From: Salinibacillus aidingensis
GTDB taxonomy: Bacteria > Bacillota > Bacilli > Bacillales > Alkalibacillaceae
Direction of reading: 5' to 3'
Length of the DNA: 64,000 bases
Assembly: GCF_039522525.1 (NCBI RefSeq)
Contig: NZ_BAAADO010000002.1
Coordinates: forward strand, 248,001-312,000
Numbering within the stretch: the first letter of the stretch is position 1; the number at the start of each line of letters is the position of its first letter. Shown here piece by piece: positions 24,385 through 32,847 of this stretch. The position numbers and the translations under genes were made by a program. The notes under the pieces were generated by a model. It had not been told where the DNA came from. It ran no database searches and saw only the letters and a program-made list of their open reading frames with translations.

Positions 24385-25377
24385 CTACACTAAAACTGTG
24401 TCCCATGGGGTGGCTGTTTCTTCAATGGCCTTGGTTACTTTTTTAAGGTTTTGAACACCTGTAGATTGAAGCCATTCATAATATCTGTCTTTCCCATCTT
24501 TTGCAAATGGCTGGACGCCTTCTTTCCAAATGGCCCTTCCACATAGACAGCCATTAAAGGCAGATCCTGAGTCTTTAGCAAAATGCAGGGTATCAATAAA
24601 CTGTTCATTTGTAACCCCACCACTTAAGTAAATAAACGGTAGCCTACTTCTTTCTGAGCATTTCCTGTAGTAAAACCCTGCTTCCTGCGCTGTAAATACC
24701 GGTTCGTAATTTTCGTACTGCTCGTTACCTTCAATATGGAAAACCTGAACGGGTACTTCTACTTTTAATAAATCAATACCATATTCCTCTTTTGAGAATT
24801 CTTCCATGAAATATTCAACAATTTGTGGTTTTCGCTTGGCAAATTCGACACCTTTTGAATCAAGTCCATCAGCACTGTATGATACAGGCTCCAGAATAAA
24901 CAGCACATCATTTTCCTTACATTCATCGCCCACTCGTTTAATTAGAGTTTTCTTTATATTATTATATTTTTCTTCTTCTTCCGTGTCATAATAGACCAAT
25001 AGCTTGATTGCATCTGCTCCTGAATTAGCCAAATCCTGAACGGCATAAAAGTCTACTAAGTTGGGAAGTCGACCTTTTTCTGACGTATCGTAGCCCGTTT
25101 TTTCGTAGGCCATAATGAGTCCTCTTGAGTCCTCCAGTTTCTCAGCCGCCTTCCAACCATATTCAGGATCCAAAAGTAGGGATGAAGATTGATTGCCCAG
25201 GACTTCACTTACTCCTACTTTAAAGTTCGTAAGTCCATCTCCATATGAAATGTTTTCATTGAAGGACTTAATCATTTTTCCCAATGAACCGCGCTGGTCC
25301 ATAGCAGTTGCCAGTACAATATGGTTATGATTGGAGATTGCATCTAATCCTCTTTTTTTACCTGGTGTTAATTTCAT
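24385..25377 (-). CDS. lacD: Tagatose-1,6-bisphosphate aldolase (LacD family)
   Basis: A class I (Schiff-base) aldolase of about 330 residues, in the LacD family, which cleaves tagatose-1,6-bisphosphate to DHAP and glyceraldehyde-3-phosphate; family members also accept the fructose isomer. Seen are GKKRGLDAISNHNHIVLATA, MDQRGSL, the TIM-barrel strand ADAIKLLVYYDTEEEE with the likely Schiff-base lysine, LFILEPVSYSADG, IDLLKVEVPV and PFIYLSGGVTNEQFIDTLHF. The ATG at 25377 follows GAGGAGG; an upstream in-frame ATG at 25431 would overlap the HAD gene. It is the last gene of a PTS operon, which points to a keto-hexose-1-phosphate route. Confidence 0.88.
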   Translation of the reverse strand: MKLTPGKKRGLDAISNHNHIVLATAMDQRGSLGKMIKSFNENISYGDGLTNFKVGVSEVLGNQSSSLLLDPEYGWKAAEKLEDSRGLIMAYEKTGYDTSEKGRLPNLVDFYAVQDLANSGADAIKLLVYYDTEEEEKYNNIKKTLIKRVGDECKENDVLFILEPVSYSADGLDSKGVEFAKRKPQIVEYFMEEFSKEEYGIDLLKVEVPVQVFHIEGNEQYENYEPVFTAQEAGFYYRKCSERSRLPFIYLSGGVTNEQFIDTLHFAKDSGSAFNGCLCGRAIWKEGVQPFAKDGKDRYYEWLQSTGVQNLKKVTKAIEETATPWDTVLV

Positions 25378-25423
25378 TGATTTATCCTCCTCATTTGCAT
25401 GATGCGCGTACCATGCTCCAAAA

Positions 25424-26284
25424 TTATTCATTATCTAGAAAGCTATGAATAACCCTGGCGACGCCGTTCTGATCATTCGATATGGCAATATAATCTGCTT
25501 CTTTCTTGACATAATCCTTTGCATTTTCCATCGCATAACTATGGGAAACAGCCTTGAACATGGAAATGTCGTTTCCGCTGTCACCTATTGCAATAGAATT
25601 GTCTAAACTCATGTTCAGCACCTGTGCCAGGTATTTAAGCGCATTTCCTTTTGAGGCTCTAGGGTGCTCTAGCTCAAAATTGTATGGTGATGAGGAAACA
25701 AGCGTTACGTCCTTTTCCCCTGCAAAATGATTCCATCCATTTATCCTTTTTTTATCCAGGAAAGAAAAGGCCAGTATGTTGTAAACTTTCTGTTTATCCT
25801 GGTACACCTTTTCATTGCTTTCCATGAATACATAACCGGTTTGTCCTACTTGTTTCTCATACGCTTGCTCCATAGATTCCATTTCTATTTTTGAACTGTG
25901 AATTTCCAGTTCTTTCAACTCGCTCTTAAGAATCTCTCTCCCTTGAACAGGGGTATAAATCCCGCTTTCACAAAACATTTCATAATAAAAGTTTTGCTGA
26001 TTCAACCAGTCTGCAATTCTTCTGGTTTGGGCCTCTGGCATTGATTCTGAGAGAATATTAGTTCCAGCAGGAGAGTGGATGGTAGCTCCATTAGCCCCAA
26101 TTGTGTATAAAGATAGATCGATGTCATCCAGGATCTTCTTAACATCGAATTGCGCTCTACCTGTAGCAATGACAACCTCATGTCCAAGCTTCAGTGCTTT
26201 TTTTATTGCCGCAATGTTTTCCTTACTAATTTGATGGTGACTGTTAATCAACGTACCATCCATATCAATCGCTATGATACCCAT
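25424..26284 (-). CDS. Cof-type HAD sugar phosphatase
   Basis: A 286-residue HAD hydrolase of the Cof/YidA subfamily. The nucleophile motif is IIAIDMDGTLINSHHQIS (3-20), motif II/III includes VVIATGRAQFDV and the basic region, and motif IV is NSIAIGDSGNDISMFKAVSH with ASKGNALKYLA before it. The C2 cap lies in between. Such enzymes remove phosphate from sugar phosphates and may prevent toxic build-up. GGAGG lies upstream of the ATG. It lies between the EIIA and aldolase genes, so it is co-transcribed. The natural substrate is unknown. Confidence 0.86.
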   Translation of the reverse strand: MGIIAIDMDGTLINSHHQISKENIAAIKKALKLGHEVVIATGRAQFDVKKILDDIDLSLYTIGANGATIHSPAGTNILSESMPEAQTRRIADWLNQQNFYYEMFCESGIYTPVQGREILKSELKELEIHSSKIEMESMEQAYEKQVGQTGYVFMESNEKVYQDKQKVYNILAFSFLDKKRINGWNHFAGEKDVTLVSSSPYNFELEHPRASKGNALKYLAQVLNMSLDNSIAIGDSGNDISMFKAVSHSYAMENAKDYVKKEADYIAISNDQNGVARVIHSFLDNE

Positions 26285-26310
26285 ACTGGGATGACCTCCA
26301 TCTTTACCTG

Positions 26311-26781
26311 TTAATTCATATGCTCGTTTAAAAAACCATTGATAATATCATAGATCTCATCCGAACTCTTGGCTTCTGATAATTCTGATCGAACATCGTC
26401 ATGAATAAGCATTTTGGAAATAGCAGATAATACTTTTAAGTGTGTAGAACCGCCTTCTTCGTCAGGGATCAGCAAGGAAATAAAAAACTTCGCAGGTTCA
26501 CCGTCCATTGAATCCCATTCAATCCCATTATCATTAACCAAAATCACAATTCCAGCCTTTTTGATAGAATAATCCTTTGTATGGGGGATAGCAAAACCAT
26601 TATAAAAACCAGTTGTGCTTTCCTCCTCACGTTGAATAAGTCCCTTCACAACAGCTTCTTTATCTGTTGCAATCCCCTGCTTAATAGCAAGGGACGCAAT
26701 TTGTTCAAACACTTCCGCCTGTGAATTTAAATCAGTGTTATATTGGATTAATTCTTTATCTAATAATTGATTATGCTGCAT
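26311..26781 (-). CDS. PTS fructose-family EIIA component
   Basis: A single-domain EIIA of about 156 residues that passes phosphate from HPr to EIIB. The active histidine lies in GFAIPHTKDYSIKKAGIVIL, the standard fructose/mannitol-type EIIA signature; ISLLIPDEEGGSTHLKVLSA is also conserved. I place the start at the ATG at 26781, which overlaps the EIIBC stop (26771) by 11 bases and follows AGGTG; the frame can be opened earlier at a GTG. Separate EIIA and EIIBC genes are common in tagatose- and fructose-type operons of Firmicutes. Confidence 0.88.
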   Translation of the reverse strand: MQHNQLLDKELIQYNTDLNSQAEVFEQIASLAIKQGIATDKEAVVKGLIQREEESTTGFYNGFAIPHTKDYSIKKAGIVILVNDNGIEWDSMDGEPAKFFISLLIPDEEGGSTHLKVLSAISKMLIHDDVRSELSEAKSSDEIYDIINGFLNEHMN

Positions 26782-28198
26782 CTTCAACACCTACTTCATT
26801 TTTTAAGTAAGAACGTTTCTTGTAAGCCCCGTAAATAAAGGCAGCTACTAAAGATCCGATTAAAATCGCTACAACCCATAAGATTGCGTTAGTAACAACA
26901 GGTAATACCAAGAATCCTCCGTGTGGTGCCGGTACTTGTACGTTAAACAGGTAAGTTAGAATTGCCGAGATAGATGAACCGACCATTAAAATAGGAATGA
27001 CTACAAGCGGGTTCTTAGCTGCAAATGGTATAGCTCCTTCAGTAATATGCGTCGAACCTAAAATAAAGTTTAGAATACCAGCGTTTCTCTCTTGCTCATT
27101 AAAATATTTTCTGAAGAATACGGTTGCAAATGCGATGATCAATGGTGGTGCAATACATGCGGCTGATACACCTGCCATGAAATAGAAGTTTCCGTCTGAC
27201 AGCAATGCTGTACCTGTAAGATAAGCAGCCTTATTCACTGGTCCACCCATGTCAAATGCACTCATACATCCAACTATTAAGCCTAAAAGAATCGGGTTGG
27301 AATCCTGGAAGTTTGAAAGAAAATTCATCATACCTTCGTTTATGGTTGTCATTGGTCCTACAATAATTTTCATCGCTCCACCGGTTAATAATATCCCGAT
27401 AAGCGGATACAAGAAGATTGCTTTTAACCCTTCTAAAGATTGTGGCAGCGATTTAAAGAGTTTCATCAATAAGACAACAATGTAACCTGCGATAAAGCCG
27501 GCAGCAATTCCGCCTAAAAAGCCTGCTCCACCATCATTAGCAATTACACCGCCAACAAAACCAGCAATCATACCTGGCCTTTGTGCGATCGATTGAGCAA
27601 TGAATGCAGCTAAAATTGGAACCATAAGTCCAAAGGCCACACCACCTGTACTATTCAGAAATGCTGCGAACTCATTATATTGTTCGTGATCTGGATTAGC
27701 TGAGTGAATCCCAAATAAGAAGGATAAAGCTATCAGCACACCACCACCAACAACAAATGGAAGCATGTGGGAAACACCGTTCATTAAGTGTTTATAAATG
27801 GTTCGGCCTACACCTGATCCTCCTTCAGATGATTCCTCCTCTGCAGCATCAGAACTTGAACTACTTCCATTTCCCTTGTAAGGGAGTGCCTTTCCATCGA
27901 TAATTTGCTGAATTAAATTTTCAGCATCTTTAATCCCTTGTCCTACCGACACATCGATGGTTGGCTTTCCAACGAATCTGCCTGCATTTACGTCTTTATC
28001 TGCAGCAATGATGACACCATCAGCTTCTTGAATCTCAGCTTTGGTTAACTCATTTTCAACACCTACCTGGCCGTGTGTTTCAACCTTGATTTCTACACCT
28101 AATTTTTCGGCAGCTTTTTTTAGTGCCTCTTCAGCCATAAATGTATGTGCAATTCCTGTTGGACAGCCTGTGGCACCGACAATTTTAATCTTACTCAT
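26771..28198 (-). CDS. PTS fructose-family EIIBC permease
   Basis: A 475-residue membrane permease that imports and phosphorylates a keto-hexose. The EIIB domain (1-100) has the phospho-cysteine in VGATGCPTGIAHTFMAEEAL. After an acidic/serine linker (SSSSDAAEEESSEGG, about 117-131) comes the EIIC domain with about nine membrane segments, including GVSHMLPFVVGGGVLIALSF, SAFDMGGPVNKAAYLTGTAL and FILGSTHITEGAIPFAAKNP (the conserved ITEGAIPF). There is no EIIA part; that is the next gene. It overlaps the kinase gene by eight bases. Substrate is fructose or tagatose by context. Confidence 0.92.
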   Translation of the reverse strand: MSKIKIVGATGCPTGIAHTFMAEEALKKAAEKLGVEIKVETHGQVGVENELTKAEIQEADGVIIAADKDVNAGRFVGKPTIDVSVGQGIKDAENLIQQIIDGKALPYKGNGSSSSSDAAEEESSEGGSGVGRTIYKHLMNGVSHMLPFVVGGGVLIALSFLFGIHSANPDHEQYNEFAAFLNSTGGVAFGLMVPILAAFIAQSIAQRPGMIAGFVGGVIANDGGAGFLGGIAAGFIAGYIVVLLMKLFKSLPQSLEGLKAIFLYPLIGILLTGGAMKIIVGPMTTINEGMMNFLSNFQDSNPILLGLIVGCMSAFDMGGPVNKAAYLTGTALLSDGNFYFMAGVSAACIAPPLIIAFATVFFRKYFNEQERNAGILNFILGSTHITEGAIPFAAKNPLVVIPILMVGSSISAILTYLFNVQVPAPHGGFLVLPVVTNAILWVVAILIGSLVAAFIYGAYKKRSYLKNEVGVEDAA

Positions 28199-29129
28199 GT
28201 TTGATTCCCCCTTTTACATTTTCTTCTATTTTAATTTTTTGAACTAGCTCATTCAGGTCGCTTAAATCACTAAGTCCTTTTGAAAAAGCAGTTGAAGCTC
28301 CTGCTGCCGATGCATAGGTTAATGCTTTTCCAATAGAGAACCCTGCCTGTAACTTCTGAACAAACATTGCAAGCATTGTATCTCCTGCACACGCTGTATT
28401 TACAACGCTCCCATTTACGGATGAGACTTTTACTAAATGGTCATGATCGATATATACTGCACCCTCTTCTCCCAAGCTGATCAATACACGCTGGGATCCT
28501 TTATCTAAAAGGTCATAGCCTAATTCAATAACCTCTTCATCTGTTATCGAATCACGGTTATATAATTTTGCCAGCTCCTCTCGATTTGGTTTGATCAGGT
28601 ATGGATGATAAGGGAGACAGTTTAATAGATTTTTTGAACTAATATCTAAGACTAGGTGTATTCCTTTTTGATCGGAAACCTTTGCAATTTCTTCATAAAT
28701 GGCTTCATCAACGCCCTGTGGCGCGCTCCCTGATACAAAAAGTATTGAATGGTCCGGTAATTGTTCGATTTTTTGCTTGATTTGATAAATGCTTTTCTGC
28801 TCTACCTCCGGGCCTCTATTCACAATTTTATATTCCTCATCATCATTATGAACGAAAATGTTCACACGGGTGATTCCGTCTATTTCTACAAAATCTGTAT
28901 GAATGCCTAAACGTTTTAACTCATCTTTAATATAAGACCCGGTAAATCCCGCAACAAAACCTAATGCAGTGCTATCAACACCTAACTTTTTAAGCATAAT
29001 AGATACATTAATTCCCTTTCCATTAGCCTGATAGTCTTCATCATAGGTTCGATTGACCTGATTGGGTTTAAAATTCTCTGTTGCAACAAATAAATCAATC
29101 GCCGGATTTAACGTACAAGTATATATCAT
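28191..29129 (-). CDS. fruK: 1-phosphofructokinase / tagatose-1-phosphate kinase (PfkB family)
   Basis: A 312-residue PfkB-family kinase, FruK/LacC branch. MIYTCTLNPAIDLFVATENF and NGKGINVSIMLKKLGVDS are the start and sugar-binding glycine motif; NTACAGDTMLAMFVQKLQAG is the catalytic signature, in which the usual GAGD reads CAGD while the base Asp is kept. It phosphorylates a ketose-1-phosphate to the 1,6-bisphosphate, which LacD then cleaves. GGAGG precedes the ATG. First structural gene of the operon, downstream of the RpiR regulator and its terminator. Because the aldolase is LacD-like, tagatose-1-phosphate is as plausible as fructose-1-phosphate. Confidence 0.85.
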   Translation of the reverse strand: MIYTCTLNPAIDLFVATENFKPNQVNRTYDEDYQANGKGINVSIMLKKLGVDSTALGFVAGFTGSYIKDELKRLGIHTDFVEIDGITRVNIFVHNDDEEYKIVNRGPEVEQKSIYQIKQKIEQLPDHSILFVSGSAPQGVDEAIYEEIAKVSDQKGIHLVLDISSKNLLNCLPYHPYLIKPNREELAKLYNRDSITDEEVIELGYDLLDKGSQRVLISLGEEGAVYIDHDHLVKVSSVNGSVVNTACAGDTMLAMFVQKLQAGFSIGKALTYASAAGASTAFSKGLSDLSDLNELVQKIKIEENVKGGIKHE

Positions 29130-29173
29130 CCAACCACCTCCTTTATCTTGATTTCATTATCGCACATAATTTA

Positions 29174-29211
29174 ATGTAAAGGTTTTCAGGATGTGTAAAA
29201 GGGTTTTCATA
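29174..29211 (-). promoter_or_regulatory. Repeated operator-like motif upstream of fruK
   Basis: Two direct copies of a semi-palindrome, ATGTAAAGGTTTTCA (from 29174) and TGTAAAAGGGTTTTCA (from 29194), lie 45-80 bases upstream of the kinase start. The first differs from the CcpA cre consensus by one key base (CG reads GG). They may bind CcpA or the RpiR regulator encoded next door. Confidence 0.45.
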
Positions 29212-29230
29212 TATTCAATTCTTTAGGTTT

Positions 29231-29279
29231 ATATAAAAAGAAAACCCAGGAAAGCCTCTATGGAGGACAAATTCCCGGG
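29231..29279 (-). terminator. Terminator after the RpiR regulator gene
   Basis: CCCAGGAA (29245-29252) pairs with TTCCCGGG (29272-29279) with one wobble, plus an inner GCCTC/GAGG arm; the leftward transcript then reads UUUUCUUUUU. It starts ten bases past the regulator's stop. Confidence 0.8.
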
Positions 29280-29288
29280 CAAATATCT

Positions 29289-30068
29289 CTACGTCATACG
29301 AATCACATAGGCATCCAAAATAATTCTTGAGATAACCTGTAACGGAAGTCTCGAGCGAACTTCATAGTCAGGAAAATAGGAGTGAGAATCTTTATAACCT
29401 AAAAAGAATAATTCCGATAAAGAAGCTAGGCTAGAGTCCATTTTTGCTGTTAAAGTGATAGTACTTATGTTATTAATGCGTAAATTTTTACAAGCTTCTA
29501 CTAATTCCTTTGTTTCCCCACTTAATGAAATAAAAATTGCCAGTTCCCTCTGTTTGAGCTTTTTTGACTTTAATCGAATAATATTTGGGTCATTATGCAT
29601 CTCGCAGTTCTTTTCTAATAGCTGGAGTTTTGTGGTCATTTCGGAAGCTATCATCTCTGAAAAGCCTCTTGCGAAAACATAAATTTTATCAGCATCCTGT
29701 ATTTTTTGTATCGCATCCTCTATCATGCCGATCGATTGCATTTGAATGGTCTTTACCACTTCATGTTCATTCTTAAAAATTGCCTGTTTGATTTCCATGT
29801 CTATATCCTTTAACTCTGATGGTTCATCATCCGGGGTAGAGAGCTTTTCGTGAATGCTGTATTTAAAGGATGTATAGCCATTATACCCAAGCTTTTTCAT
29901 CAAGCGGACGATTGTAGCTGTTGAGACATTTGCTTTTTCACTTAAATTTACGATAGACATTTTAGAAGTTTCCGTTAAATGGTCATAAATATATTTCAAC
30001 AAAAACCGTTCAGATTCACTTAACGTCTGGTACTTGTCAGGTGAAATATCAAAAATCATGTCGCTCAT
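29289..30068 (-). CDS. RpiR-family transcriptional regulator
   Basis: A 259-residue regulator with an N-terminal HTH_6 domain (LSESERFLLKYIYDHL, then ANVSTATIVRLMKKLGYNGY as the helix-turn-helix, about residues 14-60) and a C-terminal SIS sugar-phosphate-binding domain (ADKIYVFARGFSEMIASEMT; LAIFISLSGETKELVEACKN). I start it at the ATG at 30068, preceded by AGGGG; the open frame reaches 30146 but lacks such a site. RpiR proteins sense phosphosugars, so this one probably controls the adjacent PTS operon, separated by a terminator and a repeated operator-like motif. Confidence 0.88.
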   Translation of the reverse strand: MSDMIFDISPDKYQTLSESERFLLKYIYDHLTETSKMSIVNLSEKANVSTATIVRLMKKLGYNGYTSFKYSIHEKLSTPDDEPSELKDIDMEIKQAIFKNEHEVVKTIQMQSIGMIEDAIQKIQDADKIYVFARGFSEMIASEMTTKLQLLEKNCEMHNDPNIIRLKSKKLKQRELAIFISLSGETKELVEACKNLRINNISTITLTAKMDSSLASLSELFFLGYKDSHSYFPDYEVRSRLPLQVISRIILDAYVIRMT

Positions 30069-30146
30069 AGAAACCCCTGCCTTCTTTTTGAATTCGTTTG
30101 TATAGTTCAATAGTAGCATATTTTGGGGTAATGGTGTTCGTACCAA

Positions 30147-30640
30147 GTGATAGCTGTGTGGTGGCCCCCCCCTATAGAAAGTTAGTCTAGAAGAGCATTT
30201 GACAAACCCCCAAGATTCTAAAGAATGGCCGGTTAGAGGGAAGAAGATTATCTCTGCATAAATGTAAGGTATTAAAAATTGAGCGTTTTTTTATTGAATC
30301 AAGCGCTTCTTCTTCCATTCTGTCCTATTTAAAAATTTTTCTGTCCGGTTTCAAAATTAATTCGTCCTGTTTATAAAAAGATTAAGCCCTATTTATTGTG
30401 ATTAAGCCTAAAATGTATTTTATTGATCCCATAGCTCTTTATTAAGCCTGAAATATATTTATTAATCCAAATCTCTACTAATTAAACCTTTAATACATCT
30501 ATCAATCCACTTTTCTACTAATTAAACCTTAAAAGGGACATGGGACCTGTCCCTCTGTCCCCCCGAAGGAGAATAGCGCCCCTGGGCATACCTGCTCCAC
30601 TGGGGTGGTGCCTGTCACCGCCCGGATTTTGTCGAATGGG
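30147..30640. repeat. Repeat-filled intergenic region (ATTAAGCC array, GGGAC and GTGCC repeats)
   Basis: No gene. From about 30280 to 30530 units such as ATTGAATCAAGCGC, AATTAATTCGTCCTG, GATTAAGCC, TATTGATCCC, TATTAAGCCTGAAATAT, TATTAATCC and AATTAAACC recur about every 20-35 bases. The order resembles the arrays at 35396-35640 and 42680-42960. A GGGAC...GTCCC unit (inverted orientation) is at about 30535-30564 and the GTGCCTGTCAC repeat is at 30604-30637. Confidence 0.7.
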
Positions 30641-30765
30641 GAGACATTTTTCTCGAAATGGGTTATGATTTAACTGAAATTTCTTTAAATTAGCAATCCT
30701 GGGTGGACAGATGTCCTGTCCTCTATTGATCGAATCCTATAAAATAAAAGAAGGAAGTTGATGGG

Positions 30766-31449
30766 ATGGAGAAACTGACAGAGCTGATAGAGGAATATAA
30801 TCATGTACATGAAATGGTGAAAGAGTGCCCCTATCGATTCCTGAAGAAAATGTCTGTGGATCAAATCAGTCAGGGAGATATTGTTATTTATCAGGGCGAT
30901 TCAATCCAGCGTTTTTATATCATTGTTGAGGGGACGGCGAAGATTTACGTCACCTCCGAAAACGGCAGGACGTATTCACAGGCGATATATCAGAAAGGGG
31001 ATTTTATTGGGGAGATTGAAATTTTTGACCAGTATTCTTCTGTTTCAAATGTGAAAGCGTTAACAGATTTAACGTTGATCAGCATCGATAGAAAAGATTT
31101 TCTTGAGTGGATGAGTGTAGATCATCATATGAGTTTTTATTTCAACCGGCGTCTGGCGAAATATTTATATAACCTTGCGATGAAGGCGGGGGTCGATAGT
31201 CTCTATCCGCTCAAGTATCGTCTTTGTGATTTTATATTAAAGGAAATGGTCCCCTATCAGCGTAATCATTATATTGTGAGAGTCAGCAAGAGCCAGATGA
31301 GTGAACTGCACGCGGTTACGTTAAGAAGTGTGAATCGGGTCCTGCGGGAGTTAGCTGAAAAGAACGTCATTAAGTTCAAGGAAGATGGAATTATTGTTCC
31401 CCATCCTCAACTTCTGAGTGATGAAAAGGAAAATAGTTTGCTGGAATAG
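30766..31449 (+). CDS. Crp/Fnr-family transcriptional regulator
   Basis: A 227-residue regulator with a cyclic-nucleotide-binding-like domain (about 30-125; GDIVIYQGDSIQRFYIIVEG, KGDFIGEIEIFDQYSSVSNV) and a C-terminal winged helix (VSKSQMSELHAVTLRSVNRV, then LRELAEKNVIKFKEDG). There are no clustered cysteines, so it is not an Fnr iron-sulfur sensor. It is like the YeiL/ArcR-type orphans. AAGGAAG precedes the ATG. The nucleoside phosphorylase starts 15 bases after its stop, so it is the first gene of the operon and probably regulates it; a nucleoside or nucleotide ligand is plausible but inferred. Confidence 0.86.
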   Translation: MEKLTELIEEYNHVHEMVKECPYRFLKKMSVDQISQGDIVIYQGDSIQRFYIIVEGTAKIYVTSENGRTYSQAIYQKGDFIGEIEIFDQYSSVSNVKALTDLTLISIDRKDFLEWMSVDHHMSFYFNRRLAKYLYNLAMKAGVDSLYPLKYRLCDFILKEMVPYQRNHYIVRVSKSQMSELHAVTLRSVNRVLRELAEKNVIKFKEDGIIVPHPQLLSDEKENSLLE

Positions 31450-31464
31450 AAAGGGAGATTATTT

Positions 31465-32211
31465 ATGGGCACTGAAATGCAGCCACACCTTCAATTAACC
31501 GAAGAAATTCAGGCAAAATATGCATTGCTCCCGGGGGATCCAAAGAGGGTCGATCAGGTCAAAAAGCATTTTCATAACGTGAAAGAATTGGCTTTTAACC
31601 GTGAGTATAAAAGCATCATTGGAGAATATAAGGGCATTCCCGTTCTGGTTGTTTCGACGGGGATCGGCGGGCCGTCAGCCGGGATTGCGGTGGAGGAATT
31701 GGCCAATATTGGGGTAACCACGCTCATCCGGGTTGGGAGCAGCGGATCGATGCAGAACCACATTCATTTAGGTGACCTAATTGTTGCTACAGGGGCCGTT
31801 CGTGATGAGGGTACAACCAATGCCTATATTGAAGCCGGCTTTCCTGCTGTAGCGGATGATCAGCTGGTTTCTGCAATCCGTGCTGCCGCTTCCAAAAAGA
31901 ATATCCCCTATCATACAGGGATTGTCCGAAGTCATGATAGTTTTTATACCGATAAGGAAGAACAAATAGAGGACTACTGGTCTAGACGAAGAGTCCTCGG
32001 CTCCGATATGGAAACCTCCACATTGTTTGTCGTCGGAGCTTTGCGAGGAATAAGGACGGCATCAATTTTAAATGTCGTGGTTCCGTCAAAAGGGAATCTT
32101 CAGTCCGGAATCAATGACCTTGTTGATGGGGAAAGCCTGCCAATCCAAGGTGAAAGATATTCCATTCAGGTGGCATTAGAGGCTATTGCTTCTATTCACA
32201 ATACATTTTAA
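31465..32211 (+). CDS. udp: Uridine/nucleoside phosphorylase
   Basis: A 248-residue member of PNP_UDP_1. It splits a nucleoside with phosphate into base and ribose-1-phosphate. LLPGDPKRVDQVKKHF (the GDPxR phosphate loop), VVSTGIGGPSAGIAVEELAN, LIRVGSSGSMQ, and GSDMETSTLFVVGALRG (the ribose-binding MET) are all present; the length and these motifs fit uridine phosphorylase best, with purine nucleosides possible. It is followed 21 bases later by an ECF transporter S component, so uptake and breakdown of a nucleoside appear coupled. Confidence 0.86.
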   Translation: MGTEMQPHLQLTEEIQAKYALLPGDPKRVDQVKKHFHNVKELAFNREYKSIIGEYKGIPVLVVSTGIGGPSAGIAVEELANIGVTTLIRVGSSGSMQNHIHLGDLIVATGAVRDEGTTNAYIEAGFPAVADDQLVSAIRAAASKKNIPYHTGIVRSHDSFYTDKEEQIEDYWSRRRVLGSDMETSTLFVVGALRGIRTASILNVVVPSKGNLQSGINDLVDGESLPIQGERYSIQVALEAIASIHNTF

Positions 32212-32232
32212 TTTTTAAGGGAGGAACTGGAA

Positions 32233-32835
32233 ATGAGTAAAACGAGTATGTGGTCTTTCAAGCTCTCAACAGCCGCGATTGCTTTAATTCCTGCAGCCAT
32301 CGGGATTAACTACTTAGGGAAATTATTTGCGGGATTGTTAAAGCTGCCTCTGTGGCTCGACTCGATCGGGACCGTTTTAGCAAGTATGCTGGCAGGACCT
32401 ATTATTGGTGCTTTATCAGGAATCATTAACAATATTATTTATGGAATCACCGTAGATCCTATTTCCACAGTATACGCCATTACCAGTGGTGCCATCGGTC
32501 TGATTGTCGGGGTTATGGCTTATAAGGGCTGGCTGAAAAATGTAAAAACCGCGATTGTCATTGGTTTTGTCGTAGGGATTGCAGCGGCGATCATCTCAAC
32601 CCCTCTGAATATCATTTTCTGGGGCGGTCAGACCGGCAACGTGTGGGGAGATGCTTTTTATGCCTTCTTAGTATCCAATAACGTCCCGGTATGGCTCGCT
32701 TCGTTTGGGGACAGTTTCGTTGTCGATGTTCCTGACAAAATCGCATCCGTCATTATCAGTTATTTCATATTTAAAGGCCTTCCAAAGAACTTCAACACGA
32801 TTTTCCGCAGCAGTGACAAAATTGAACAACTATAG
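32233..32835 (+). CDS. ECF transporter substrate-binding (S) component
   Basis: A 200-residue membrane protein with five or six hydrophobic segments (for example AAIALIPAAIGINYLGKLF-like start and AIVIGFVVGIAAAIISTPLN). LPLWLDSIGTVLASMLAGPI and GALSGIINNIIYGIT are typical of ECF S components, which capture a vitamin or nucleoside and dock with EcfT-EcfA1-EcfA2. The dedicated T and A subunits follow at once (group I arrangement). Linked to a nucleoside phosphorylase, the substrate may be a pyrimidine nucleoside; the S-component sequence alone does not show this. Confidence 0.82.
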   Translation: MSKTSMWSFKLSTAAIALIPAAIGINYLGKLFAGLLKLPLWLDSIGTVLASMLAGPIIGALSGIINNIIYGITVDPISTVYAITSGAIGLIVGVMAYKGWLKNVKTAIVIGFVVGIAAAIISTPLNIIFWGGQTGNVWGDAFYAFLVSNNVPVWLASFGDSFVVDVPDKIASVIISYFIFKGLPKNFNTIFRSSDKIEQL

Positions 32836-32847
32836 AGGATGATTCTG

